6,142 nt of DNA from an uncultured Acidobacteriota bacterium (GTDB taxonomy: Bacteria > Acidobacteriota > Vicinamibacteria > Vicinamibacterales > UBA8438). The translations under genes were made by a program, and so were the position numbers. The DNA lies in contig CALBET010001144.1 of assembly GCA_937888665.1 (NCBI GenBank), forward strand, positions 1 to 6,142. The letters run 5' to 3'. The notes under the pieces were generated by a model. The model was not told the origin of the DNA. It made no database searches and saw only the letters and a program-made list of their open reading frames with translations. This document shows, in pieces, positions 1 through 5,584 of this stretch (within the stretch, counting starts at the first letter, position 1; the number at the start of each line of letters is the position of its first letter).

Positions 1-46
1 ACTGATGGCCATCGGCTTCATGGCGTTCGCGGGGGTACAACTGTGA
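1..46 (+). CDS. nqrE: NqrE C-terminus (partial), Na+-NQR subunit E
   Basis: Only the last 14 codons are present. Reading from base 2 gives LMAIGFMAFAGVQL and then TGA at 44-46. This hydrophobic ending matches the last transmembrane segment of NqrE, whose family ends in a similar G-L-M-x-x-G-F-M-x-F-x-G-V-x-L pattern. NqrE is an integral membrane subunit of the Na+-translocating NADH:quinone oxidoreductase and, with NqrD, holds an intramembrane iron centre. The identification rests on this short tail plus the complete nqrF directly downstream, which is the usual gene order. The rest of the gene lies left of the window. Confidence 0.8.
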   Translation, partial: LMAIGFMAFAGVQL

Positions 47-131
47 GCGGGCCGGCGAGGACACTCGACCCGCGGGCGTCAGGCGTCGGGCATCGGGCCT
101 CAGATGGGCAGAGTGCGCGGACGCGACGAGG

Positions 132-173
132 GCGGCCGCTGAAGCCGGAAGCCACGTCAGAAGGAGCGGCCGC
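132..173. repeat. Pair of GCGGCCGC octamers in the nqrE-nqrF spacer
   Basis: The 130-base spacer between nqrE and nqrF (47-176) contains GCGGCCGC at 132-139 and again at 166-173. Because the octamer is its own reverse complement, the two copies can pair as an 8-bp stem with a 26-base loop. The nqrF ribosome binding site AAGGAG (161-166) would then sit at the loop edge, with its last G in the stem. The first half of the spacer has short degenerate direct repeats (TCGGGCA/TCGGGCC near 87-100). The octamers are directly visible; any effect on translation is inference. Confidence 0.45.
161..166 (+). promoter_or_regulatory. Ribosome binding site of nqrF
   Basis: AAGGAG lies 10 bases before the ATG at 177. 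It fixes the nqrF start and is the strongest Shine-Dalgarno match in the nqr part of the window. Confidence 0.75.
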
Positions 174-176
174 ACA

Positions 177-1403
177 ATGACCACGGTCGTCCTCGGTGTC
201 GGCATGTTCACGTTCACCATCGTCGCCCTCGTCGGTCTGCTGATGATGGCCCGGAATCAGCTGGTGGCCACCGGGGATGTGACCATCACGATCAACGGCG
301 ACCCGGCGAAGGCGCTGTGTACCAGCGCGGGCAGCACGTTGCTCAGTACGCTGGCTGCCAACCGCATCTTTATCCCGTCGGCCTGCGGTGGCAAAGGCAG
401 TTGCGGGGTCTGCACGCTGAAAGTCATCGACGGCGGCGGCGCGATTTTGCCAACCGAGTTGAGCCATGTCTCGCGTGGCGATGCGCGCGACGGGGTACGT
501 TTGTCCTGCCAGGTGAAGGTAAAGCAGGACATGTCCATCGAGTTGCCACCGGAGGTGTTCAGCGTCAAGCAGTGGCGCTGCACGGTGCGGTCGAATGACA
601 ACGTCGCCACCTTCATTAAAGAACTGGTACTGGAGTTGCCCGCCGGGGAGTCGGTGCCGTTTCGCGCCGGTGGGTACATCCAGATCGAGGCGCCCGCGGG
701 CACCGTCAAGTACGCCGACTTCGAGGTTGATGAGGAGTATCGGGAAGACTGGGACAAGTTCAATCTGTGGCGATACGTGTCCACACTAGACGAGCCGGTC
801 ACCCGTGCCTACTCGATGGCCAACTTTCCTGAGGAGCGCGGCATCATCATGCTGAACGTCCGCGTGGCCTCACCGCCACCGCGCGCGCCAGAAGGCACCC
901 CACCCGGGAAAATGAGTTCGTACATCTTCAATCTGAAGCCGGGCGACGAGGTCACGATCTCCGGGCCTTTCGGTGAGTTCTTCGCAAAGGAGACCCAGGC
1001 CGAGATGATGTTCATTGGCGGCGGGGCGGGCATGGCCCCGATGCGGTCGCACATTTTCGACCAGTTCCGGCGGCTCAGTACATCCCGGAAGGTGTCGTAT
1101 TGGTACGGCGCACGCAGTTTGCGCGAAGCGTTCTATGTCGACGACTTCGACGGCATCGCGCAAGAGAGCGACAACTTCTCCTGGCATCTCGCCCTATCGG
1201 AGCCACTCCCCGAGGACACCTGGACCGGCTACACAGGGTTTATTCATCAGGTGGTGCTGGACAACTACCTCAAGGATCACCCGGCGCCCGAGGACATCGA
1301 GTACTACCTGTGCGGCCCGCCCATGATGCTCAAAGCATGCATGGACATGCTTGATTCGTTGGGTGTCGAGTCGGAGAACATTCTCTTCGACGATTTCGGG
1401 TAA
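177..1403 (+). CDS. nqrF: Na+-translocating NADH:quinone oxidoreductase subunit F
   Basis: NqrF is the NADH-oxidising entry subunit of Na+-NQR in the cytoplasmic membrane. It passes electrons from NADH via FAD and a 2Fe-2S cluster to the flavins of the other subunits, coupled to Na+ export. The protein has 408 residues, the usual family length. Residues 4-24 form the single N-terminal membrane anchor. A ferredoxin domain follows, with cluster ligands C70, C76, C79 (C-x5-C-x2-C) and C111. The FAD-binding motif R210-A-Y-S-M-A-N and the NADH-binding G-G-G-A-G-M-A-P stretch (281-288) are intact. The C-terminal Y-Y-L-C-G-P-P-M-M segment (377-384) and the end ILFDDFG are typical. The start at 177 is supported by AAGGAG 10 bases upstream. 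The gene sits 22 bases before apbE, suggesting one operon. No key residue is missing, so this copy looks functional. Confidence 0.97.
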   Translation: MTTVVLGVGMFTFTIVALVGLLMMARNQLVATGDVTITINGDPAKALCTSAGSTLLSTLAANRIFIPSACGGKGSCGVCTLKVIDGGGAILPTELSHVSRGDARDGVRLSCQVKVKQDMSIELPPEVFSVKQWRCTVRSNDNVATFIKELVLELPAGESVPFRAGGYIQIEAPAGTVKYADFEVDEEYREDWDKFNLWRYVSTLDEPVTRAYSMANFPEERGIIMLNVRVASPPPRAPEGTPPGKMSSYIFNLKPGDEVTISGPFGEFFAKETQAEMMFIGGGAGMAPMRSHIFDQFRRLSTSRKVSYWYGARSLREAFYVDDFDGIAQESDNFSWHLALSEPLPEDTWTGYTGFIHQVVLDNYLKDHPAPEDIEYYLCGPPMMLKACMDMLDSLGVESENILFDDFG

Positions 1404-1425
1404 GTCATCAGCCTGCTCGACCGCC

Positions 1426-2511
1426 ATGACTGCCTATCGCGCGGCCCAGGCGTTTCGCTCGCTGGCCGTGCTGTTGGTGGCCAGCGTAGCCGCCTGCGTC
1501 CAGTCGGCGCCCGGGCCGGATGGTCCGGCGGACCTGCTCGTGGAGGTCTTCGACGGGTCGACGATGGGTACGACCTACACCGTCAGGGTGGTCAGCGTGG
1601 AGGCCTGGGACGAGGCGCGACGAGAGCAGACCGGTTTTCGAATTCAGACTGCGCTCGACGACGTGGAGTCGGCCATGTCGCACTATCGGCCGGCCTCCGA
1701 GGTCTCGCGTTTCAACGAGATCCAGTCGACCGACCCGTTTCCGTTGTCGTCTCCCACATTCCAGGTTGTGCGCGCCGCGCTCGAACTGGCCGAGCTGACT
1801 GACGGCGCGCTCGACATTACGGTGGGCCCGCTGGTCAACGCGTGGGGTTTCGGGCCGATTGAGCCCGACGTGCTGCCGCCCGACGCTGCCCATCTGCTCA
1901 GGTTGCGGGGGCGGGTCGGGTTCAGGAAACTCGAGCTGGACGATGCAACCTCGACCGTGCGCAAGACCGACCCGAAGCTGGAGTGGGACCTGTCGTCCGT
2001 CGCCAAGGGCTACGGCGTCGACAGGGTTGCGGAGGCACTCATGGAGGAGGGGTCGACGCGGTTCATGGTGGAGGTGGGTGGCGAAATCGTCGCCTCTGGT
2101 CTGAACCATCTCCATCAGCCCTGGCGCATCGGGATCGAGCGCCCGGCCGACGGGGGAGGCATCCAGCGGGTCATCCCGCTGTCCGACCGCGCGCTGGCGA
2201 CGTCGGGCGATTATCGGAACGTGCGGGAAGTCGAGGGGCGTCTGGTGTCGCACACCATCGATCCGCGAACCGGTCGCCCGGTCGACCACCGGCTGGCCTC
2301 GGTCAGCGTGATCGCCGACACCTGTCTCATGGCCGACGGCATGGCTACGGCCCTGCAAGTGCTCGGTCCGGACGACGGGTACGACCTGGCCATCGAGCGG
2401 GGCTGGGCCGCGCTCTTTCTCATACGTGACGATGGTGGCGCGATCACCGCCCGCGCTACGCCGGCGTTCGACCAGCTGGCCCCGTCCGAGCCCCAGCTGG
2501 CGCTACAATAG
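1426..2511 (+). CDS. apbE: FAD:protein FMN transferase ApbE, lipoprotein
   Basis: ApbE (Ftp) is an Mg2+-dependent flavin transferase that moves FMN from FAD onto threonine residues of client proteins. In an nqr cluster the clients are NqrB and NqrC, modified on the periplasmic side. The protein has 361 residues from ATG 1426. An upstream in-frame ATG at 1351 would overlap nqrF and push the export signal inward, so it is rejected. Residues 1-23 form a lipoprotein signal with lipobox V21-A-A-C24. Family motifs in order are GSTMGTTYTV (44-53), MSHYRPASEVSRFNE (84-98), ITVGPLVNAWGFGP (131-144), WDLSSVAKGYGVD (187-199), VEVGGEIVASG (215-225), ALATSGDYRN (256-265), the SHTIDPRTGRPV block with H276 (275-286), and the metal-binding ADGMATAL (303-310, D304 and T308). 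There is no obvious Shine-Dalgarno, so translation may depend on ribosomes arriving from nqrF 22 bases away. Confidence 0.95.
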   Translation: MTAYRAAQAFRSLAVLLVASVAACVQSAPGPDGPADLLVEVFDGSTMGTTYTVRVVSVEAWDEARREQTGFRIQTALDDVESAMSHYRPASEVSRFNEIQSTDPFPLSSPTFQVVRAALELAELTDGALDITVGPLVNAWGFGPIEPDVLPPDAAHLLRLRGRVGFRKLELDDATSTVRKTDPKLEWDLSSVAKGYGVDRVAEALMEEGSTRFMVEVGGEIVASGLNHLHQPWRIGIERPADGGGIQRVIPLSDRALATSGDYRNVREVEGRLVSHTIDPRTGRPVDHRLASVSVIADTCLMADGMATALQVLGPDDGYDLAIERGWAALFLIRDDGGAITARATPAFDQLAPSEPQLALQ

Positions 2512-2549
2512 ACTAGTGCCCTGCAAGCGTCATTCGGTGCCCAACTCCA

Positions 2550-2571
2550 GGGCGCGCGACAATGCGCGCCC
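2550..2571. repeat. Perfect 8-bp GC hairpin after apbE
   Basis: GGGCGCGC (2550-2557) and GCGCGCCC (2564-2571) are perfect inverted repeats around a 6-base loop GACAAT. The stem begins 38 bases after the apbE stop. No T-run follows, so it is a poor intrinsic terminator. It could instead protect mRNA ends or attenuate readthrough into nqrM. Confidence 0.5.
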
Positions 2572-2617
2572 CGCGGCCGCGGGGTGGGGCAGTCAGGGGT
2601 CCCCGCGCAGCGGCCGC
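2569..2617. repeat. 16-bp palindrome and second GCGGCCGC octamer pair
   Basis: A perfect 16-bp palindrome, CCCC-GCGGCCGC-GGGG, spans 2569-2584, and the same octamer recurs at 2610-2617. The two octamers (2573-2580 and 2610-2617) are 37 bases apart start to start. This resembles the pair upstream of nqrF, which is 34 bases apart. The shared arrangement in two spacers of one cluster suggests a dispersed palindromic element or a shared regulatory device; which one cannot be decided from this window. Confidence 0.5.
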
Positions 2618-2625
2618 GTGGGGTT

Positions 2626-2640
2626 CGGGGCGCAGCCCCG
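2626..2640. repeat. GC hairpin just before nqrM
   Basis: CGGGGC (2626-2631) and GCCCCG (2635-2640) form a 6-bp stem with the 3-base loop GCA. It lies 12 bases before the nqrM start, where a Shine-Dalgarno sequence would normally be. No ribosome binding site is visible between the hairpin and the ATG. The GGGGTTCGGGGCGCAGCCCCG string looks like the dispersed GC-rich palindromes of many high-GC genomes (from memory, not searched). Confidence 0.45.
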
Positions 2641-2652
2641 TCTAAGTAATAG

Positions 2653-2838
2653 ATGGCGACCTTTCTCCTGACCTTCGGCGGTATCGGCATCATCATGGTG
2701 ATCATGGCGGTGGGCGTCATGTTCAACGGACGCTGCCTGCGAGGGTCGTGCGGCGGTCCTGACGCGGTCGGCCCGGATGGCGAGCCACTCAACTGCGCGA
2801 CCTGCCCGAATAGAAAGACACGCGCCATCCAGTCATAA
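2653..2838 (+). CDS. nqrM: NqrM, Na+-NQR maturation protein (DUF539 family)
   Basis: NqrM is a small membrane protein needed to assemble active Na+-NQR, apparently by delivering iron for the centre between NqrD and NqrE. The protein has 61 residues. Residues 3-23 form one transmembrane helix. A cysteine-rich tail follows, with C28, then the family hallmark G31-S-C33-G-G, and a C48-A-T-C51 pair, ending in a short basic tail. In characterised NqrM proteins a cysteine equivalent to C33 is important for function (established knowledge, recalled). The position after nqrF and apbE is the same as in the nqr clusters of Vibrio and relatives. The start ATG at 2653 gives the canonical N-terminus, although no clear Shine-Dalgarno precedes it. 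Translation may be weak or coupled in a way not visible here. Confidence 0.92.
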   Translation: MATFLLTFGGIGIIMVIMAVGVMFNGRCLRGSCGGPDAVGPDGEPLNCATCPNRKTRAIQS

Positions 2839-3111
2839 CACTGTCCGGTTCTCCGATGGACGACACTCCTGGTGGCGGCACTGATCGCTGATCTGGAACG
2901 TCGCGACGAGTTCACCCAGGTGGCCTTGCGGTGGGCATCCGGCCTGAGGTTGCTGGTGCGGCGCGCAACCGGCGAGTAGCCGGCGATCCTCCCGGGAGCG
3001 ATCCGCCTTGCGGATACGAGCGCGCTGGGACACCATGGGGCGCAGAACGAATGGCCGCGACCGTGTGGCGACCGGTGTCGCTACTGTCGCACCGCCTGAG
3101 AGGGAGGACCG
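2839..3111. other. 273-base stretch without a convincing gene
   Basis: This region lies between nqrM and the cupin gene. Open frames here are short, have no ribosome binding site and resemble no family I know. A frame opening with GTG at 2872 would give a 35-residue basic peptide ending at 2979. A small hairpin ATCCGC-CTT-GCGGAT occupies 3001-3015. The 3' part must contain the cupin leader and probably its promoter, but I see no clear -35/-10 pair. It may be a decayed gene remnant or a plain intergenic region. Confidence 0.5.
3101..3107 (+). promoter_or_regulatory. Ribosome binding site of the cupin gene
   Basis: AGGGAGG ends 4 bases before the ATG at 3112. Spacing is slightly short, but the match is strong and decides the start. 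It overlaps a GCCTGAGAG string (3094-3102) that is also found twice in the purH leader. Confidence 0.7.
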
Positions 3112-3588
3112 ATGACACGCTTCGCACGGCTTCGGTGGGTTTGCTGCGCGTGCGTCCTCGCAAGCGTCGGCCCCGGGTCGGCGTCGGCGCAGTCACTCAC
3201 ACCTGATGAACATGGCTTCATCGTGGCGGCGCCCGGCGACATGGTCCCGCCCGAGGGGAGCCGCTCGGTCAGCGTTGTGGGCACGGCCGGCGAGCCCGGT
3301 ATGTACGTGACCCGAGTCACCTTTGCCGCCGGCACCGGGACCAAGCCGCATTCCCACGATCAGGGTCGGTACATCACCGTGCTGAAAGGTACCTGGTGGG
3401 TGGCGATTGGCCCCGAGGCCTCGATCTATCAGCCTGACACGATGCGTCCGGTGACGGCAGGCAGCTTTATCTACGAACCACCACACGGCATCCACTACGA
3501 TCAGGCGCGCGACGAAGCCGTCACGGTGCAGATCACCGGCGAGGGCCCGGTGAAGACAACCCGCTACGAAACCGCTCCAGACGGTTAA
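3112..3588 (+). CDS. Exported single-domain cupin protein
   Basis: The protein has 158 residues with a signal peptide: basic start (R3, R6, R8), hydrophobic core at 9-19 and a likely signal peptidase I site A-S-A26|Q27. The mature part is one cupin beta-barrel. Motif 1 is seen as K-P-H80-S-H82-D-Q-G-R86 followed by Y-I-T-V-L-K-G-T-W-W-V at 87-97, and motif 2 as E122-P-P-H-G-I-H128. Expected metal ligands are H80, H82 and H128. The glutamate usual in motif 1 is absent, with R86 in that place and Q84 nearby. I recall the R-x-x-T-V-L-x-G-T-W pattern from other exported cupins of unknown role, so this is probably a subfamily trait. Whether it binds a metal or acts as an enzyme or sensor cannot be told. 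It appears to be a single-gene unit, convergent with selA and 51 bases from it. Confidence 0.85.
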   Translation: MTRFARLRWVCCACVLASVGPGSASAQSLTPDEHGFIVAAPGDMVPPEGSRSVSVVGTAGEPGMYVTRVTFAAGTGTKPHSHDQGRYITVLKGTWWVAIGPEASIYQPDTMRPVTAGSFIYEPPHGIHYDQARDEAVTVQITGEGPVKTTRYETAPDG

Positions 3589-3619
3589 AGGGCATCAGTT
3601 AGGGGCTGAGACACGACAC

Positions 3620-3632
3620 TCGCGACACGCGA
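3620..3632. terminator. Weak hairpin between convergent cupin gene and selA
   Basis: TCGCG (3620-3624) and CGCGA (3628-3632) form a 5-bp stem with loop ACA in the 51-base gap between the two converging stop codons. No T-run follows on either strand, so termination here is only suggested by position. Confidence 0.2.
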
Positions 3633-3639
3633 ACCAACG

Positions 3640-5022
3640 TCAAGCCAGTGTGCGCAACGACTCGATGAGTTGTTCGTCCTGTTCAGGCAACACCGTCCGC
3701 AGGTCCAGTAGCACGCGGTTGTCCTCGATCCGCGCGATGACCGGCGTCCGGAGGCGCCGTAGACGGCTTTCGAGCCCGCTCGCTGAACGGTCCGTCGGTG
3801 TCAGCCGGGCCAGACGGGTCGCGATGGCGGACCCCGGCGCTCCTCCGCCGCCGACCGTCGAGACCCCCACGACGACGTCAGATTCGAACAACGGGTGTCC
3901 GGCAAGTCCGTCCACGAGCGCGCGTGCTCGTCGTCCAATCGCTTCGGCGGTGGTGTGCAGCATGCGAGCCACCGGGATGGTCGTCTTCGCCCGTCCGCGC
4001 GCGTATTCGAGCAGGGTCGCTTCGAGCGCGGCATAGGTCATCTTGTCCACGCGCAGGGCGCGCATCAGCGGGTGGCGGCGGATGCGCGACACCAGGTCCT
4101 GGTCACCCACGATGATGCCCGCCTGCGGCCCGCCCAGCAGCTTGTCGCCGCTGAAGCAGCAGATTGAGACGCCCGCGGCCACGCTGGCGGCCACCAAGGG
4201 CTCTCCGATGCCGGCCTCCTCCGGCGGCATGAGCAGGTTCCCGCTGCCCAGATCTTCGACCACCGGGATCTCGAAGCGTCGACCCAGTGCCACGAGTTCG
4301 TCGAGCGCTGGCCGCTCGGTGAATCCCTCGATCCGGAAATTTGACGGGTGGACCCGCAGGATGACAGCCGTGCGATCGCTGATTGCCGCGGCATAGTCGG
4401 CCGTGCGAGTCTTGTTGGTGGTGCCGACCTCTCGGACGTCGGCTCCCGATTGCCGCATGACGTCCGGAATCCGGAAGCCCCCGCCAATCTCCACCAGCTC
4501 GCCACGCGACACAATTGCCTCGCGACCGCTCGCCAGCGCCGCGAGTGTCAGCAACACGGCGGCGGCGTTGTTGTTGACGACGGCGGAGGCCGGCGCGCCG
4601 GTGACCTGGGCGAGCAACTGTTCGGCATGCACGCTCCGCGAACCGCGCTGTCCCTCGGTCAGGTCGTATTCCAGGTTGGTGTAGCCGGCGGCCATGTCAG
4701 CGACGCGCCGGGCGGCCGCCGGGGCCAGCGGTGCGCGGCCCAGGTTCGTATGCACGATCACTCCCGTTGCATTGATGACTGGCACCAACGAGGGTGCGAA
4801 CGCCTGCTCAAGCTGTCGCGCCGCTCGTTGCTCGATAGCGAGGGCGGCCTGCTGACGGTCTTCGACAGGTGGCGCCGGCCCGGCGAGTTCCTGGCGGAGG
4901 GTACCGGCCACCGCCCTGAGCGCCGACAGCACCGCAGACGGGCCATACTCGGCTTCCAGGGCACAGATACCGGGTCGTTGCCGTAGCTGGTCGATGGATG
5001 GCAGGATTCGCGGTGTCGGCAT
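3640..5022 (-). CDS. selA: L-seryl-tRNA(Sec) selenium transferase (selenocysteine synthase)
   Basis: SelA is a cytoplasmic PLP enzyme that converts seryl-tRNA(Sec) to selenocysteyl-tRNA(Sec) using selenophosphate from SelD. The protein has 460 residues, close to the usual length of about 460. The N-terminal region (7-40, LPSIDQLRQRPGI onward) is the tRNA-contacting part of the family. Then come V-I-N-A-T-G-V-I-V-H-T-N-L-G-R-A-P-L (82-99), YTNLEYDLTEGQRGSR (114-129) and the V-V-N-N-N-A-A-A segment (148-155). The PLP lysine is K294 in FSGDKLLGGPQAG (290-302). The start is supported by a GAAGG-type site shortly upstream on the minus strand and by the typical N-terminus. It stands alone: no selB or selD is adjacent in the window, unlike the selAB pairs of many bacteria. 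All key motifs are intact, so it should be functional. Confidence 0.97.
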   Translation of the reverse strand: MPTPRILPSIDQLRQRPGICALEAEYGPSAVLSALRAVAGTLRQELAGPAPPVEDRQQAALAIEQRAARQLEQAFAPSLVPVINATGVIVHTNLGRAPLAPAAARRVADMAAGYTNLEYDLTEGQRGSRSVHAEQLLAQVTGAPASAVVNNNAAAVLLTLAALASGREAIVSRGELVEIGGGFRIPDVMRQSGADVREVGTTNKTRTADYAAAISDRTAVILRVHPSNFRIEGFTERPALDELVALGRRFEIPVVEDLGSGNLLMPPEEAGIGEPLVAASVAAGVSICCFSGDKLLGGPQAGIIVGDQDLVSRIRRHPLMRALRVDKMTYAALEATLLEYARGRAKTTIPVARMLHTTAEAIGRRARALVDGLAGHPLFESDVVVGVSTVGGGGAPGSAIATRLARLTPTDRSASGLESRLRRLRTPVIARIEDNRVLLDLRTVLPEQDEQLIESLRTLA

Positions 5023-5036
5023 CTGGAGCCTTCGCG

Positions 5037-5058
5037 TGCCGGCGGACGCCGCCCGGCA
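5037..5058. repeat. 6-bp inverted repeat upstream of selA
   Basis: TGCCGG (5037-5042) and CCGGCA (5053-5058) are perfect arms around a 10-base centre, ending 15 bases before the selA start on the minus strand. On the selA transcript this would be a leader hairpin just ahead of the ribosome binding site. Function is unknown. Confidence 0.3.
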
Positions 5059-5087
5059 GGAGGGAGCTCGGGTTGGGCTCGCGTCTT

Positions 5088-5100
5088 GCCGCGTCGCGGC
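5088..5100. promoter_or_regulatory. 13-base dyad in the divergent selA / 5132 region
   Basis: GCCGCG-T-CGCGGC is a perfect dyad with a single central base. It sits in the 109-base gap (5023-5131) between divergently oriented genes, where an operator would be expected. No convincing -10/-35 elements can be placed around it, and GC-rich dyads arise easily by chance in this composition. Confidence 0.2.
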
Positions 5101-5131
5101 GGTTCAGGATACCATCACGTCGCCGCGACCG

Positions 5132-5584
5132 ATGATCAAGCCCTCCGGCCCCCCAGCAGAGACCTCGAAGGAAGACGGCGGCGCGTCGATGTATCGACCG
5201 TCCGACCGATTCTGGCCGTACGTCGACGTGCCGGAGGAGCCGAGCGACGACGAACTCGCGCTGCTCGATCCGGACGTGCGGAAGATTCTGCTTGGAGACA
5301 GCGCCGACCGTCCATTCTCGGTGACGCTGGTGTTCCCGCCGTTTGAAGGGGCGCACTACCAGCGGGCGGTGGAGCTGGCGCGCGCATCGACCGAGTATCT
5401 GGTCACAGGGACCGGCCGGTCGCAGCGGCATCGTGCGCGGTTCCTGCCGAGCCAGGCCTCGAGTCTCCGGACGCTGTTTGAATTGGTGGGGCCGGTGGAG
5501 TCCTGCGAGGTGTTGATCGACGATCGGCCGGTGCCGTATGCGCGCGAGCTCTGGCTACCCCTCATCTGGTTTCTGATTCCATGA
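5132..5584 (+). CDS. Conserved-looking protein of unknown function
   Basis: I do not recognise a named family. From ATG 5132 the protein has 150 residues. A second in-frame ATG at 5189 gives 131 residues and begins M-Y-R-P-S-D-R-F-W-P-Y. AAGGAAG at 5168-5174 lies 14 bases before 5189, rather far, while nothing resembling a Shine-Dalgarno precedes 5132. The start is therefore unresolved and 5189 is a fair alternative. The N-terminus is acidic and proline-rich (V-P-E-E-P-S-D-D-E-L). The middle reads like a compact alpha/beta domain (F-S-V-T-L-V-F-P-P-F-E-G). The C-terminus is aromatic and hydrophobic, ending W-L-P-L-I-W-F-L-I-P. There is no signal peptide. The real frame is supported by strong GC bias at third positions and by the ATGA overlap with the next gene. 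Open frame extends upstream to an ATG at 4994, but that would overlap the selA start antisense. Confidence 0.75.
   Translation: MIKPSGPPAETSKEDGGASMYRPSDRFWPYVDVPEEPSDDELALLDPDVRKILLGDSADRPFSVTLVFPPFEGAHYQRAVELARASTEYLVTGTGRSQRHRARFLPSQASSLRTLFELVGPVESCEVLIDDRPVPYARELWLPLIWFLIP

Noticed and set aside
18..467. 149-codon open frame on the minus strand over the nqrE-nqrF spacer and nqrF start
   Set aside because: It lies antisense to nqrF, and the translation is rich in R, A, H and D with no family resemblance, as expected for a GC-rich shadow frame.
1351..1425. Longer apbE start at ATG 1351
   Set aside because: It lies inside nqrF in another frame and would place the lipoprotein signal about 50 residues from the N-terminus.
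1408..2358. 316-codon minus-strand frame opposite apbE
   Set aside because: The plus strand shows the full ordered set of ApbE motifs; the opposite frame is arginine- and histidine-rich and resembles nothing.
2872..2979. 35-residue frame starting with GTG
   Set aside because: It has no ribosome binding site, no known relatives and a length expected by chance; kept only as a note in the gene-free stretch.
2856..3206. Possible selenoprotein: frame from ATG 2856 that would continue through a TGA at 2889-2891
   Set aside because: selA nearby made this tempting, but the frame runs into the cupin gene out of phase, the translation is low-complexity and no SECIS-like hairpin directly follows the TGA.
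4348..4986. 212-codon plus-strand frame opposite selA
   Set aside because: It is antisense to an intact SelA and has no recognisable motifs.
4994..5131. Upstream extension of the 5132 gene to ATG 4994
   Set aside because: It would overlap the selA start antisense, and the extra residues look like non-coding translation; the family-like sequence begins only around 5189.
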